Positions 38,979 through 49,811 of a stretch of 64,000 bases of DNA are shown here, in pieces. This stretch comes from Oryzibacter oryziterrae (GTDB lineage: Bacteria; Pseudomonadota; Alphaproteobacteria; Rhizobiales; Pleomorphomonadaceae): NCBI RefSeq assembly GCF_021864535.1, contig NZ_JAKJIC010000005.1:170886-234885 (forward strand), given 5' to 3'. The translations under genes and the position numbers were made by a program. Positions within the stretch are counted from its first letter, which is position 1. Every line of letters starts with the position of its first letter. The notes beneath the pieces were generated by a model. That model was not told the DNA's origin. It saw only the letters and a program-made list of their open reading frames with translations, and did not search any database.

Positions 38979-38994
38979 TGATTCACGTGAAACA
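38979..38994. other. Second parS site (one mismatch)
   Basis: TGATTCACGTGAAACA differs from the parS consensus at position 3 only and keeps the central TTCACGTGAAAC. It lies between mnmE and rho, 1.6 kb from the perfect site and about 3.1 kb from oriC. Confidence 0.88.
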
Positions 38995-39017
38995 CTCCAG
39001 GATCGACTGTGCGATCC

Positions 39018-40283
39018 TCAGGTGTTCATGGAGTCGAAGAAGTCCGTGTTGGTACGCGTCTGGCGCAGCTTGTCGATCAGGAACTCGGTGGCATCGGTGG
39101 TGCCCATCGGGTTCAGGATGCGGCGCAGAACGAAGGTCTTCTTGAGCTTGTCGTTCTGAACCAGCAGGTCTTCCTTGCGGGTACCCGAACGCTGGATGTC
39201 GATGGCCGGGAACACGCGCTTGTCGGAGATCTTGCGGTCGAGGATGATTTCCGAGTTGCCGGTACCCTTGAACTCTTCGAAGATCACTTCGTCCATGCGG
39301 CTGCCGGTGTCGATCAGCGCCGTGGCGATGATGGTCAGCGAGCCACCCTGCTCGATGTTGCGTGCTGCACCGAAGAAGCGCTTCGGACGCTGCAGGGCGT
39401 TGGCATCCACACCACCGGTCAGCACCTTGCCCGAAGACGGCACGACGGTGTTGTAGGCGCGGCCGAGGCGGGTGATGCTGTCGAGCAGGATGACCACGTC
39501 GCGACCATGCTCAACCAGACGCTTGGCCTTCTCGATGACCATTTCGGCCACCTGCACGTGACGCGTCGCCGGCTCGTCGAAGGTGGACGAAATGACTTCG
39601 CCGCGCACCGAGCGCTGCATGTCCGTCACTTCCTCCGGACGCTCGTCGATCAGCAGAACGATCAGGTAGCATTCGGGATGATTGGTGGTGATCGAATGGG
39701 CGATGTTCTGCAGCAGCACCGTCTTGCCGGTACGCGGCGGCGCCACGATCAGGGCGCGCTGGCCCTTGCCGAGCGGCGCGACGATGTCGATGATTCGCGC
39801 CGACAGATCCTTGCCCTGAACGCCTTCCACTTCCATGCGGAAGCGTTCATCCGGATAGAGCGGCGTCAGGTTGTCGAAGTGAACCTTGTGCCGGGCCTTC
39901 TCGGGATCCTCGAAATTGACCGTGTTGACCTTCAGCAGGGCGAAGTAGCGTTCGCCTTCCTTGGGGCTGCGGATCTGGCCTTCGACGGTATCACCGGTGC
40001 GAAGGGAGAAACGGCGAATCTGCGAGGGGGAAATGTAGATGTCGTCAGGACCGGGCAGGTAGTTGGCATCCGGTGAACGCAGGAAGCCGAAACCGTCCTG
40101 CAGGATCTCAACGACGCCTTCGCCGATGATTTCGACGTCCTGGTCGGCCAACTGCTTAAGTATTGCAAACAGAAGTTCCTGTTTGCGCATGGTCGATGCA
40201 TTCTCGACTTCAAGTTCTTCCGCGACAGCCAAAAGCTCAGTCGGCGTTTTCTTCTTGAGGTCCTGGAGTTTCATCTCCGCCAT
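39018..40283 (-). CDS. rho: Transcription termination factor Rho
   Basis: A hexameric RNA helicase that ends transcription. The 421-residue protein has the N-terminal Rho domain ([20 protein letters not shown]), the cold-shock RNA-binding fold ([15 protein letters not shown]), and the RecA-like motor with [23 protein letters not shown] and the Q- and R-loops. I use the second ATG at 40283, since homologues begin M-x-E-M-K-L-Q; ATG 40292 adds three residues. Confidence 0.98.
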   Translation of the reverse strand: MAEMKLQDLKKKTPTELLAVAEELEVENASTMRKQELLFAILKQLADQDVEIIGEGVVEILQDGFGFLRSPDANYLPGPDDIYISPSQIRRFSLRTGDTVEGQIRSPKEGERYFALLKVNTVNFEDPEKARHKVHFDNLTPLYPDERFRMEVEGVQGKDLSARIIDIVAPLGKGQRALIVAPPRTGKTVLLQNIAHSITTNHPECYLIVLLIDERPEEVTDMQRSVRGEVISSTFDEPATRHVQVAEMVIEKAKRLVEHGRDVVILLDSITRLGRAYNTVVPSSGKVLTGGVDANALQRPKRFFGAARNIEQGGSLTIIATALIDTGSRMDEVIFEEFKGTGNSEIILDRKISDKRVFPAIDIQRSGTRKEDLLVQNDKLKKTFVLRRILNPMGTTDATEFLIDKLRQTRTNTDFFDSMNT

Positions 40284-40479
40284 GGATGACATATCTCTTG
40301 TTTGAAATCGAATCGCGTGTCAGTTCAACACGGAATCCGAACGGGGCTGGTTGAATGAAAGCTGATATTTTGGAAACGTGAGGTGGTGTTCAGCAGTGGG
40401 GAACTGCCACGGGACAGCAGGCTTGAGGTCCTGCAGACCACACTCGCGACGTTGAGGTTGGCAAGCGCTATACCCCGTT

Positions 40480-40495
40480 TGTTTCACGAGGGCAA
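40480..40495. other. Degenerate parS half-site
   Basis: TGTTTCACG matches the left half of parS exactly, but five of the remaining seven positions differ. It lies in the 282-base gap between hemJ and rho. ParB binding would be weak at best; it may be a decayed site. Confidence 0.3.
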
Positions 40496-40565
40496 GAGTG
40501 CGTGAATCCGCATGTGGGCCAGCGCAACCGGAGCCATGGTCTGGCGCCGGATGCACGCAGGCAAA

Positions 40566-41003
40566 TCAGAACGGCTTGATGATCACCAGGATGACGATCA
40601 CCAACAGCAGCAATGTCGGTACCTCGTTGATGATCCTGAAGAATCGGCTGGTGTGCGTGTTGGCGTCGGCCGCAAAGGCCTTGCGCCAGACGTCGCACAG
40701 GAAGTGAAACAGGGTGAGGCCCACCACGAACATCAGTTTCGCATGCAGCCAGTAGACGCCCTGGAACCATCCCCCGAGGACACCGATCCAGAGACCGAAG
40801 ACCCAGGTGGAGATCATCGCCGGCATCATGATGCCGCGATAGAGCCGCCGCTCCATCACCTTGAAGGTGTCGGACTGCCTGGAACCGATCTCGGCGTCCA
40901 CGTGATAGACGAACAGGCGCGGCAGATAGAAGATGCCGGCCATCCAGGCCACCATCGACACCACATGCAGCACCTTCAGCCAGGAATAGAGATCGGTGAT
41001 CAT
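40566..41003 (-). CDS. hemJ: Protoporphyrinogen oxidase HemJ
   Basis: HemJ is the membrane-bound protoporphyrinogen IX oxidase used where HemY and HemG are absent. The 145-residue protein has four membrane helices, the conserved histidine in [15 protein letters not shown], and Y-W-L-H-A-K-L with the second conserved histidine and lysine. Its start overlaps the hemE stop by four bases, linking two haem-synthesis steps in one operon. Confidence 0.94.
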   Translation of the reverse strand: MITDLYSWLKVLHVVSMVAWMAGIFYLPRLFVYHVDAEIGSRQSDTFKVMERRLYRGIMMPAMISTWVFGLWIGVLGGWFQGVYWLHAKLMFVVGLTLFHFLCDVWRKAFAADANTHTSRFFRIINEVPTLLLLVIVILVIIKPF

Positions 41004-42070
41004 GCGGACCTCGGCTCAGCCTTGCGGACGCGGGCGATCATCCGTTCGACATTCTCCGCCTTGCCGTCGGGCGTGATGCCGTGTCCGAGATTGAAGATCA
41101 GCGGGCCCGCGCCGAGATGGTCGAGCACGCGGTCGACGGCCCGGTCGAGCCCTTCGCCGCCGGTGACCATGTGCAGGGGATCGAGATTGCCCTGCACGGG
41201 CACGATCGGCTGCACCTGATCGCGCACATGGTCGAGCGAGGCCTGCCAGTCGACGCCGACCGCATCCACGCCCGTCCGGCGGGCATAGGAAGCGAGATGT
41301 CCGCCGGCACCCTTGGGAAAGCCGATGATGCGGGCGTCAGGCCGTCGGGCACGTACGCCTTCGACGATGCGCCGCATGGGCTCGATGGCAAAAGCCTCGA
41401 AGCCTTCGTCATCCAGAGACCCGGCCCAGGTGTCGAACACCTGCACGGCGTCGGCTCCGGCCTCGAGCTGGGCGGTGAGGTAGACGACCGAGGCCTCGAC
41501 CAGAACGTCGATCAGTCGCTCCACCGCCTGCCGGTGCTCGAACAGCGCCCGGCGGGCCGGCATCTGGTCGGGCGTGCCGCGACCGGCGATCATGTAGGTC
41601 GCAAGCGTCCAAGGCGCCCCGCAGAAGCCCAGCAGGGTGGTTTCCGATGGCAGGGCAGCGCGGATGCTGCCGACGGTCTCCAGCACCGGCTGAAGGCGTT
41701 CCAGCACCGTCCCGGGATCAAGATCGGCCAAGGCATCCAGCGAGGTCTCCGCAAGTCGGGGTCCCTCCCCTTCGACGAACCAGACCTTCTGTCCAAGCGC
41801 ATCCGGCACGACCAGGATGTCGGAGAACAGGATGGCAGCGTCAAAGCCGAACCGGCGGATCGGCTGCAGCGTCACTTCGGTGGCAAGCCTTGGCGAATAG
41901 CATAGATCGAGGAAGCTGCCGGCTTCGGCACGAACGGCGCGATATTCCGGCAGATAGCGACCGGCCTGGCGCATCATCCAGATCGGAGGCGGCCAGATGG
42001 CCTCCCCCGCAAGAACGGCCATCATGCGGCGCTGACGCTCGGCTGCAGGGCGCGACGATTGGGTCTCCAC
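41000..42070 (-). CDS. hemE: Uroporphyrinogen decarboxylase
   Basis: HemE removes four carboxyl groups from uroporphyrinogen III to make coproporphyrinogen III. The 356-residue protein has [15 protein letters not shown] near the start, the [12 protein letters not shown] motif, [13 protein letters not shown] and the C-terminal N-L-G-H-G-I-T-P. hemE flanking the origin is the classic alphaproteobacterial marker, as in Caulobacter. Confidence 0.97.
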   Translation of the reverse strand: METQSSRPAAERQRRMMAVLAGEAIWPPPIWMMRQAGRYLPEYRAVRAEAGSFLDLCYSPRLATEVTLQPIRRFGFDAAILFSDILVVPDALGQKVWFVEGEGPRLAETSLDALADLDPGTVLERLQPVLETVGSIRAALPSETTLLGFCGAPWTLATYMIAGRGTPDQMPARRALFEHRQAVERLIDVLVEASVVYLTAQLEAGADAVQVFDTWAGSLDDEGFEAFAIEPMRRIVEGVRARRPDARIIGFPKGAGGHLASYARRTGVDAVGVDWQASLDHVRDQVQPIVPVQGNLDPLHMVTGGEGLDRAVDRVLDHLGAGPLIFNLGHGITPDGKAENVERMIARVRKAEPRSA

Positions 42071-42214
42071 GACGCCTCACTTATCAATTTAAGAGTCTAT
42101 CTGAAGAGATTTTCTTCTCTTGTTAGGGCGTGAATAGCAGGGATCCGCCGCCCTCCACAATCGGAACCTCTTCGCATCGCCCTTTGCCATCAAATGGGGA
42201 CGGCGAGCGAGGGG

Positions 42215-42229
42215 TTAACAAATGGTTAT
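42215..42229 (+). promoter_or_regulatory. CtrA-type site overlapping a DnaA box
   Basis: TTAA, seven bases, TTAT: one mismatch to the CtrA consensus TTAA-N7-TTAA. Its last base is the first base of the perfect DnaA box 42229-42237, so CtrA and DnaA should compete here. Confidence 0.65.
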
Positions 42230-42237
42230 GTGGATAA
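42229..42237 (-). promoter_or_regulatory. Perfect DnaA box in oriC
   Basis: TGTGGATAA is the exact complement of TTATCCACA, a consensus DnaA box, and adjoins a CtrA-type site. Confidence 0.85.
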
Positions 42238-42266
42238 GTCCAACTTTCGGCGGACTCCTGGGATTC

Positions 42267-42281
42267 TTAACGAAAGGTTAA
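42267..42281 (+). promoter_or_regulatory. Full CtrA binding site in oriC
   Basis: TTAA, seven bases, TTAA matches the CtrA consensus exactly. A GANTC site (GATTC, 42262-42266) directly precedes it, and another (GACTC) is at 42253-42257. Confidence 0.75.
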
Positions 42282-42305
42282 TGGGGATGAGTGGCAAATG
42301 ATAAA

Positions 42306-42327
42306 GGAACTCTTAAGAGCAAGTTCC
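42306..42327. repeat. Palindrome in oriC
   Basis: GGAACT and AGTTCC flank an inner CTTAAGAG core, giving a near-perfect 22-base inverted repeat. It could be a protein site or a hairpin; I do not know its partner. Confidence 0.5.
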
Positions 42328-42381
42328 GTTCGTGCACAGAGCCCACAATGGCGGCGACGATCGGCCCTCGACAGCCGACAT

Positions 42382-42390
42382 TGTGGATGA
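42382..42390 (-). promoter_or_regulatory. Weaker DnaA box in oriC
   Basis: TGTGGATGA is one mismatch from the DnaA box on the minus strand. A third candidate, TGTGGAAAG, is at 42474-42482. Confidence 0.5.
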
Positions 42391-42582
42391 AAATCCGGCT
42401 TCCGGGAGAGCGTGCGGCGGGCCTCGCCGAAAGGCCGATTTTTCCACCTTCCTCCCCGTCGCGCCGACAAGCCTGTGGAAAGCCTTGCCAAGTCTCTGAT
42501 ATGACGGGAACTTGAGCGTCTGCAAATCGGTGGCCGCAGCGGTGACAGCGCCGGCCTGACGGCAAGGGGAATGAGGCTGACC

Positions 42583-43440
42583 ATGAAGCGTAGCGAGGTC
42601 TTCTTCCACATCCACCTTGTGTCGGATTCCACCGGCGAAACCCTTCTGGCGGTCGGCCGGGCGGCGGCGGCGCAATATGACGCCATTTCGCCGATCGAGC
42701 ATGTCTACCCGCTGGTGCGCTCGCTCCGGCATGTCGAGCGGGTGATCACCGACATCGAGGCTGCCCCGGGCATCGTGCTCTATACGCTGGTGCAGAAGGA
42801 TCTCGCCCAGCGCCTCGAGGAAGCCTGCCAGCTCGCCAACATTCCCTGCGTCAACGTGCTCGACCCGGTCATCGAGGTGTTCCGGTCCTTTCTGAACCTG
42901 CCGATCACCGGCCGCATCGGCGCCCAGCACGCCATGGACGCCGACTATTTCCGCCGCATCGACGCGCTGAACTTCACCCTCGCCCATGACGACGGCCTGC
43001 TGCCCGAGGATATCGAGGAGACCGACGTGGTGCTGATCGGCATCAGCCGCACCTCGAAGACGCCCACGTCCATCTATCTCGCCAACCGCGGCATCCGCAC
43101 CGCCAACCTGCCGCTGGTGCCCTCCATTCCCATTCCGCCCAAGGTGATCGCCGCCAAGCGACCCCTGGTGGTCTGCCTGATGGCGACGGCCGAACGTATC
43201 ATGCACGTGCGCCAGAACCGCCTTCTCGCCCTCAACGACAAGGACCAGAACTCGTCCTATGTGGACAAGGCGGCCATCGGTCAGGAAATCATCTATGCCC
43301 GGCGCCTCTGCGCCGAACACGGCTGGCCGATGATCGATGTGACGCGCCGCTCCATCGAGGAGACCGCGGCCGCCATCCTTGCCCTTTGGGACCAGCACCG
43401 ATACGGCAAGATGCTTGAACGCTTCCCCGACAGCCAGTGA
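42583..43440 (+). CDS. Pyruvate,phosphate dikinase / PEP synthase regulatory protein (DUF299, RP001 type)
   Basis: A bifunctional serine/threonine kinase and pyrophosphorylase that switches PPDK or PEP synthase off and on. The family features are [11 protein letters not shown] at the start and the P-loop-like [18 protein letters not shown] near residue 148. The ATG at 42583 has GAGG upstream; ATG 42571 is possible. Length 285 residues. This is the gene that flanks oriC opposite hemE in alphaproteobacteria. Confidence 0.92.
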   Translation: MKRSEVFFHIHLVSDSTGETLLAVGRAAAAQYDAISPIEHVYPLVRSLRHVERVITDIEAAPGIVLYTLVQKDLAQRLEEACQLANIPCVNVLDPVIEVFRSFLNLPITGRIGAQHAMDADYFRRIDALNFTLAHDDGLLPEDIEETDVVLIGISRTSKTPTSIYLANRGIRTANLPLVPSIPIPPKVIAAKRPLVVCLMATAERIMHVRQNRLLALNDKDQNSSYVDKAAIGQEIIYARRLCAEHGWPMIDVTRRSIEETAAAILALWDQHRYGKMLERFPDSQ

Positions 43441-43445
43441 CGCCC

Positions 43446-44039
43446 ATGACCCTCATTCTTGCTTCCGGCAGCGCCGCCCGCGCCGCCATGTTGACCCAGG
43501 CCGGCCTGATCTTCGAACGGGCCCGTCCCGACGTGGATGAACGCGCCGTCGAGGAATCGGTGGCCGATTCCGGCATATCGCCGGAGGACATGGCGCAGAT
43601 CCTCGCCGATGTGAAGGCCACCGAGGTCTCCACGCGCCACCCGGGCGCCTGGGTGATCGGTGCCGACCAGACGCTGGCGCTGGTCGACGAACTCTTCCAC
43701 AAGCCGGACGATCTCGAGGCCGCACGCCGGCAGCTTCAGCGCCTGTCGGGCCGGACCCATCACCTGCACGCGGCCGTGTCCGTTGCCCGCAATGGGGAAA
43801 TCCTGTTCCGCCACGTCTCCAGCGCCGCGCTCACCATGCGCGAGCTATCGCCCATGTTCCTCGGCCAATATCTGTCCATCGTCGGCGACAGCATTCTGTC
43901 GAGCGTCGGCGGCTACCAGATCGAGAGCTTGGGCATTCAGCTGTTCGAAGAGATCGACGGTGACCATTTCACCATTCTCGGCCTGCCGCTCCTGCCGCTG
44001 CTCGACTTTCTTCGCCAACAGGGACTCGTCGACGCATGA
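43446..44039 (+). CDS. maf: Maf/YceF-family nucleotide pyrophosphatase
   Basis: A house-cleaning pyrophosphatase that hydrolyses modified or non-canonical nucleoside triphosphates. The 197-residue protein begins [14 protein letters not shown], the family opening, then V-I-G-A-D-Q-T-L with the catalytic aspartate, F-H-K-P and G-G-Y-Q-I-E-S-L-G. An upstream GTG at 43437 overlaps the stop of the previous gene and is an alternative start. YceF-type (m7GTP) specificity is likely from the G-S opening but not proven. Confidence 0.9.
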   Translation: MTLILASGSAARAAMLTQAGLIFERARPDVDERAVEESVADSGISPEDMAQILADVKATEVSTRHPGAWVIGADQTLALVDELFHKPDDLEAARRQLQRLSGRTHHLHAAVSVARNGEILFRHVSSAALTMRELSPMFLGQYLSIVGDSILSSVGGYQIESLGIQLFEEIDGDHFTILGLPLLPLLDFLRQQGLVDA

Positions 44040-44854
44040 AACACGCCGCCGTCATCGGATGGCCGATTGCCCATTCCCGCTCGCCGCTGATTCACGGCCA
44101 TTGGCTCGAAACCCTTGGCATCGCCGGCAGTTATGATCGCCTTGCACTCGAACCGGAACGGGCCGAAGCCTTCTTTCGCGATTTCGCCGCGTCCGGTCTC
44201 GTAGGCGCCAACGTCACCATTCCCCACAAGGAGATTGCCGCCCGCTGTGCGGTTCGGCATGACGCCATCGTCGAAAAACTTGGTGTCGCCAACACGCTCT
44301 GGCTCGAAGACGGCGTGCTCGCGGCGACAAATACCGATCAGGCCGGCTTCCTTGCCAACCTCGACGCTGGCGCACCCGGCTGGGACGCCAACCCGGAGGT
44401 CGCCCTGGTCATCGGTGCCGGCGGCGCAACGGCGGCGGTCGTCAACGGCTTGATCGAACGGGGTTTTTCGGTGCAGGTGGCCAATCGGACGGTTGAACGC
44501 GCCGAAGCCCTGGCCCTCCGTTTCGGCCACGGAACGACGGCCCATGACTTTGCTGCGATCCCCGCCTTGGCGCGGCAAGCCGGGCTCGTGGTCAATGCCA
44601 CCTCGCTCGGCATGAAGGGCGAGGGCAAGGTTCCCATCGACTTCTCCCTGTGCCGCGACACCACCGTGGTCACCGACATCGTCTATGTACCGCTCGTCAC
44701 AGATTTTCTCGCACGCGCCTCTGCGCGCGGCCTGCGCACCGTCGACGGCCTGGGCATGCTGTTGCACCAGGCCGTTCCAGGCTTCGAGCGCTGGTTCGGG
44801 GTTCGGCCGAAGGTCACGCCGGCGCTGCGACAGATCATCGAGGCGGACCTGTGA
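44036..44854 (+). CDS. aroE: Shikimate dehydrogenase
   Basis: AroE reduces 3-dehydroshikimate with NADPH on the way to chorismate. The 272-residue protein has [15 protein letters not shown] at the start, N-V-T-I-P-H-K with the catalytic lysine, N-T-D-Q-A-G-F, the nucleotide motif [11 protein letters not shown] and N-A-T-S-L-G-M. It overlaps maf by four bases and coaE by four bases. Confidence 0.97.
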   Translation: MKHAAVIGWPIAHSRSPLIHGHWLETLGIAGSYDRLALEPERAEAFFRDFAASGLVGANVTIPHKEIAARCAVRHDAIVEKLGVANTLWLEDGVLAATNTDQAGFLANLDAGAPGWDANPEVALVIGAGGATAAVVNGLIERGFSVQVANRTVERAEALALRFGHGTTAHDFAAIPALARQAGLVVNATSLGMKGEGKVPIDFSLCRDTTVVTDIVYVPLVTDFLARASARGLRTVDGLGMLLHQAVPGFERWFGVRPKVTPALRQIIEADL

Positions 44855-45453
44855 TCATCATCGGCCTCACCGGATCGATCGGCATGGGCAAGACCACGAC
44901 GGCAGGCCTGTTTGCCGCGCGGGGCATTCCCGTATTCGACGCCGATGCGGAGGTGCACCGTCTCTATGCCGGTCCGCTGGCCCAGGCGGTCGAGGCCGCC
45001 TTTCCGGGCGTTGTCGATGACGGCCGTGTCAACAGGGTCAAGCTGGCTGAGCGCGTCAGCGGAAACCGGGACGCGCTCGCCCGTCTCGAAGCCATCGTTC
45101 ATCCGGTGGTGCATGCGGCCGAAAAGGCCTTCATCGACAAGGCCCGACAGGACGGCGCCCCGGCCGCCCTGCTCGACATCCCCCTGTTGTTCGAGACCGG
45201 TCGCGACCGCGACGTGGACTGCACCGTGGTCGTTTCGGCACCGGACGAGATTCAGCGGGCTCGGGTGCTGGCCCGTCCCGGCATGACCGAGGATCGCCTT
45301 GCGTCCATCCTGTCGCGACAGATGCCGGATGCGGACAAACGCTCGCGCGCCGACCATGTGATCGACACTTCGCAAGGGATTGAGGCCGCCGCCGGTGCCG
45401 TTGAGCGGCTTCTTGCCGAGATTGCCGGGGGAAAAGGCCGCATATCCGGTTGA
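44851..45453 (+). CDS. coaE: Dephospho-CoA kinase
   Basis: CoaE adds the 3'-phosphate in the last step of coenzyme A synthesis. From GTG 44851, which overlaps the aroE stop, it has 200 residues: the P-loop G-L-T-G-S-I-G-M-G-K-T-T-T, F-D-A-D-A-E-V-H-R-L-Y, and D-I-P-L-L-F-E-T with the lid region R-Q-M-P-D-A-D-K-R-S-R-A-D. Another CoA gene, coaBC, is at 48482. Confidence 0.95.
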   Translation: MIIIGLTGSIGMGKTTTAGLFAARGIPVFDADAEVHRLYAGPLAQAVEAAFPGVVDDGRVNRVKLAERVSGNRDALARLEAIVHPVVHAAEKAFIDKARQDGAPAALLDIPLLFETGRDRDVDCTVVVSAPDEIQRARVLARPGMTEDRLASILSRQMPDADKRSRADHVIDTSQGIEAAAGAVERLLAEIAGGKGRISG

Positions 45454-45485
45454 GTGACGCGGCTGCGGCTGGCAAGACATGACCC

Positions 45486-46193
45486 ATGCGCGAAATCGTC
45501 TTCGATACGGAAACAACGGGCCTTGATCCCAGAACCGGCGACCGCCTCGTCGAAATCGGCGGTGTCGAGGTCATCAACCGCTTTCCAACCGGCAAGATCT
45601 ATCACGTCTATCTCAATCCCGATCGGCCCATGCCGGCGGAAGCCTTTGCCGTGCACGGCCTGTCCGAAGCCTTTCTTGCCGACAAGCCGCGCTTTGAAGA
45701 CGTCGTCGAAGATTTCCTCGCCTTTCTCGGCGATGCCACGCTGGTCATTCACAATGCCCAGTTCGACATGGGTTTCATCAACTTCGAACTGAAGCGCTGC
45801 GGTCGCCCTGCGATCGGCAACGACCGCGTCATCGATACGCTGATGATGGCCCGCCGCAAGCACCCCGGTTCGCCGGCAAGCCTCGACGCGCTCTGCAGTC
45901 GTTACGGAATCGATTCGTCCAAGCGCGTGAAGCATGGCGCCTTGCTTGACGCCGAACTTTTGGCGGAAGTCTATCTGGAGCTGACCGGCGGCCGGCAGGC
46001 CGATCTTGGTCTGTCCGCAGCATCCGAGAAGACCACGGACGCGCGTGGCCAATCCGGCCGGGCACCGGCGCGCCCGCGTCCGACAGCCCTCGCCTCCCGC
46101 CTGACCGAGGCGGAAAAGGCAGCCCACGCCTCGTTCATTGGCGCCATGGGCGACAAGGCCCTGTGGAAGCGCTACCTGGGCGAGGACGGTTGA
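45486..46193 (+). CDS. dnaQ: DNA polymerase III subunit epsilon
   Basis: The 3'-5' proofreading exonuclease of the replicase. The 235-residue protein has the DEDDh motifs: F-D-T-E-T-T-G-L, H-N-A-Q-F-D-M-G-F, and H-G-A-L-L-D-A-E-L. The alanine-, proline- and arginine-rich stretch near residues 185-205 links the exonuclease to a C-terminal segment that would bind the alpha subunit. It lies 32 bases after coaE. Confidence 0.96.
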   Translation: MREIVFDTETTGLDPRTGDRLVEIGGVEVINRFPTGKIYHVYLNPDRPMPAEAFAVHGLSEAFLADKPRFEDVVEDFLAFLGDATLVIHNAQFDMGFINFELKRCGRPAIGNDRVIDTLMMARRKHPGSPASLDALCSRYGIDSSKRVKHGALLDAELLAEVYLELTGGRQADLGLSAASEKTTDARGQSGRAPARPRPTALASRLTEAEKAAHASFIGAMGDKALWKRYLGEDG

Positions 46194-46308
46194 GCGATTG
46201 GTCGCATTTTTGTCCCGCGCGCGATTGTCGATTCTGCGGAAAAATGCTATAAATCGCGCTGGAATCCTCCAGGAAGTCACGAATCCGGACGCTATTCCGA
46301 GGTTATAA

Positions 46309-46839
46309 TTGGCAAAAATTGCGAGACAGAAGTTCCAGCAAGTTGCCGCCCTGCCCTTTCGCCGCAGCGAGGACGGGTCAATCGATGTCGTCCTGGTTAC
46401 GACACGCGACAGCGGTCGCTGGATTCTGCCCAAGGGTTGGCCCATCAAGGGCTTGAAGAAGTGCGAGGCGGCCGAGACCGAAGCCATGGAAGAGGCTGGT
46501 CTGATCGGCAAGGTCGCGCGCAAGGCCTTCGGCCAGTTCACCTATCGCAAGCAGTTTCCCAAGGGCACCGAAGCCGTCACGGTGGACGTCTACCCCCTTG
46601 AAGTGGTCCGGCAGAAATCCAGCTGGCTGGAAAAGGGACAGCGGGAAGTGCAGTTCTTCTCCGTCGAGGAAGCGGCCGATCGGGTGTCCGATGCGGGCGT
46701 CGGCGATCTGATCCGCTCCTTTGCCGAGAGCCAGCAGGGCCGCTCGACGAAAAAGGCGCCCGAGTTGGACTCGGACGCCTCAAAGGCATTTGCAGGTGCC
46801 GCCCTCACCGCCGACCAGTTCGAACTGGTCGGCCGATGA
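46309..46839 (+). CDS. Nudix hydrolase with an altered Nudix box
   Basis: A 176-residue Nudix-fold protein resembling diphosphoinositol-polyphosphate phosphohydrolases. The box region reads L-P-K-G-W-P-I-K-G-L, then E-A-M-E-E-A-G-L. The core E-x-x-E-E-x-G is intact, but the first glutamate of the G-x5-E part is a leucine and the arginine of R-E is a threonine. Metal binding by the E-x-x-E-E part may still work. It starts with TTG 46309 after GAGG; I saw no better start. The last 40 residues are outside the fold. Substrate unknown. Confidence 0.82.
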   Translation: MAKIARQKFQQVAALPFRRSEDGSIDVVLVTTRDSGRWILPKGWPIKGLKKCEAAETEAMEEAGLIGKVARKAFGQFTYRKQFPKGTEAVTVDVYPLEVVRQKSSWLEKGQREVQFFSVEEAADRVSDAGVGDLIRSFAESQQGRSTKKAPELDSDASKAFAGAALTADQFELVGR

Positions 46840-46853
46840 ACGCCTGACCGAGG

Positions 46854-47819
<966 letters not shown>

Positions 47820-47982
47820 GATATGATCCTTCGCGGATGGAAAATCGAGCGGACCCGTCCCGTCCAATGGAAGGGATCATATCGGGGACGTCGAGCAGCA
47901 GCGAGTCATGAAGGCTCGTTCCCAGCCGATCGCTTAGGATTTTGTTCCAAAGAGAAGCCGGACGATAGAAGAAAATTTCCAG

Positions 47983-48441
47983 CTAGCTGTTGCCGCCCTG
48001 AAGTCCGGTGGAGCCGAAGCCGCCCTCGCCCCGATCTGTCGGTGGCAGGACGTAGACTTCCCTGAGGCTCGCCCGCGTCACCGGCGCCACCACCATCTGG
48101 GCAATGCGGTCGCCGCGCGTGACGGTGAAGGGCTCGGCACCCAGATTGATCAGGATGACCTTGATCTCGCCGCGATAGTCGGCATCCACGGTCCCCGGCG
48201 CGTTCAGCACGGTGACGCCATGCTTGGCGGCAAGGCCGGAGCGGGGCCGCACCTGGGCTTCAAAGCCCTCCGGCAGGGCGATGGCGATGCCCGTAGGAAC
48301 CAGCGCGCGCGCCAAGGGCGCAAGCACGACGGGCGCATCCACCGCCGCCACGAGGTCAAGGCCGGCAGCGCCAGCGGTTTGCGCCACGGGCAGGGCGAGA
48401 TCGGCGCCGTGCGGCAGGCGCTGAACGGGGATGACGAGCAT
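47983..48441 (-). CDS. dut: dUTP diphosphatase
   Basis: dUTPase removes dUTP and keeps uracil out of DNA. The 152-residue trimeric enzyme shows the five motifs: A-G-L-D-L, R-S-G-L-A, the [10 protein letters not shown] uracil-binding hairpin, G-D-R-I-A-Q-M, and C-terminal [10 protein letters not shown]. It follows coaBC by 40 bases; coaBC-dut is a common proteobacterial pair. Confidence 0.97.
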   Translation of the reverse strand: MLVIPVQRLPHGADLALPVAQTAGAAGLDLVAAVDAPVVLAPLARALVPTGIAIALPEGFEAQVRPRSGLAAKHGVTVLNAPGTVDADYRGEIKVILINLGAEPFTVTRGDRIAQMVVAPVTRASLREVYVLPPTDRGEGGFGSTGLQGGNS

Positions 48442-48481
48442 GCAGCTTCTCCGGAGTTGAGGACGGTTGTCGAGGCGAGGG

Positions 48482-49693
48482 TCAGGCGTTGAGCCGGGAC
48501 GCGAACAGGGCGATCAGCCGCTCGGCAACCTCGGTCTTGTCCATCTGCGGCCAGTGGTCGACACCGTCGCGGCTGATCACATGCACCATGTTGCGCTCGC
48601 CGCCCATGACGCCATGCTCGGGCGACACGTCGTTGGCGACGATGAAATCGGCCGCCTTGGCCTTCAGCTTGACGCTGCCATTGTCGATCACGTCATTCGT
48701 TTCGGCGGCGAATCCGACCAGGATCTTCGGCCGCTGCGAACCATGACCGACCGTGCTGAGGATATCCGGGTTCTCGGTCAGTGCCAGCGGCGGCACCGCG
48801 CCGGACCCGTCCTTCTTGATCTTGGCCGCCGCCGCCGAACGCACGCGCCAGTCGGCCACCGCAGCGGCCATGATGGCGATGTCGGCCGGCAGCGCCGCTT
48901 CCACGGCGGCGAGCATTTCAAGAGCGGTTTCCACATGCACCGTGGTCACGCCCTCGGGATCGGCGAGACGGACCGGACCCGAAACGAGCGTCACCCGTGC
49001 GCCGGCGCGAGCGGCCGCAGCCGCGATGGCGTGCCCCTGCTTGCCGGAGGAACGGTTGGCGATATAGCGAACGGGATCAATGGGTTCGAGTGTCGGACCG
49101 GAGGTGACCAGCACATGCCGGCCCGCCAACGGGCCCGTCCCGGATCTCAGCCGCAGGAAGTCTTCGATCTTGCCGACGATTTCGAGCGGCTCCGGCAGGC
49201 GCCCGACCCCTTCCTCGCCGCGCTCGGCCATCTTGCCGGCTGCAGGCCCGATGATGGTGGCGCCGTCGGCCTTGATCTGCGCCACGTTGCGCTGCGTCGC
49301 CGGGTGCGACCACATGCGGGGGTTCATCGCCGGACAGACGATGATGGGCGCGGCGGCCGCCAGCAGGCTGGCGGTTGCCAGTTCATCGGCCTGGCCGTGC
49401 GCCATGCGAGCGATCAGATTGGCGGTCGCAGGCGCGACAACGATCAGGTCGCAATCGCGCGACAGGGCGATATGGCCGATATCCTGTTCATCGGCGAGGT
49501 CGAACAGATCGGTGTGGACCTTGTTGCCCGTTAGCGCGCCGACCGAGAGCGGCGTCACGAAATGCTGGCCGCCAGCGGTCATGATGGCGCGGACGTCAGC
49601 GCCGCGCTCTTTCAGCCGGCGAATGAGGTCCAGCACCTTGTAGGCGGCGATGCCGCCGCCGATTACCAGAAGGATGCGCTTGCCCTTGAGCAT
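48482..49693 (-). CDS. coaBC: Bifunctional phosphopantothenoylcysteine decarboxylase / phosphopantothenate-cysteine ligase
   Basis: CoaBC carries out two consecutive steps of CoA synthesis. The 403-residue protein has an FMN-binding CoaC domain ([15 protein letters not shown], and the catalytic cysteine in C-P-A-M-N-P-R-M-W), then the CoaB ligase domain ([21 protein letters not shown], and K-x-K-K). The ATG at 49693 is preferred to the TTG before it. Confidence 0.96.
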   Translation of the reverse strand: MLKGKRILLVIGGGIAAYKVLDLIRRLKERGADVRAIMTAGGQHFVTPLSVGALTGNKVHTDLFDLADEQDIGHIALSRDCDLIVVAPATANLIARMAHGQADELATASLLAAAAPIIVCPAMNPRMWSHPATQRNVAQIKADGATIIGPAAGKMAERGEEGVGRLPEPLEIVGKIEDFLRLRSGTGPLAGRHVLVTSGPTLEPIDPVRYIANRSSGKQGHAIAAAAARAGARVTLVSGPVRLADPEGVTTVHVETALEMLAAVEAALPADIAIMAAAVADWRVRSAAAAKIKKDGSGAVPPLALTENPDILSTVGHGSQRPKILVGFAAETNDVIDNGSVKLKAKAADFIVANDVSPEHGVMGGERNMVHVISRDGVDHWPQMDKTEVAERLIALFASRLNA

Positions 49694-49811
49694 CAATGGT
49701 CTCCGCCGGATCTTGCGCGGGCGACCCTACATGAGCACAGGGCAAAGTGCAAAGCGCAACAGGCATGCGGCGGGCGGGGCTAACCGTCTGATCGCAGCCG
49801 CTTTCAGGCGC

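Larger units (their letters stand above)
42071..42582. other. Proposed chromosomal replication origin (oriC)
   Basis: This 512-base gene-free stretch lies between hemE and the RP001-type gene, where Caulobacter and other alphaproteobacteria have oriC. It holds one perfect DnaA box (42229-42237), weaker ones (42382-42390, 42474-42482), one full CtrA site (42267-42281), a near-perfect CtrA site (42215-42229), three GANTC methylation sites (42093, 42253, 42262), an AT-rich block at 42078-42125 and a palindrome at 42306-42327. parS and parAB nearby support it. The hemE promoter must also be here. Confidence 0.88.
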
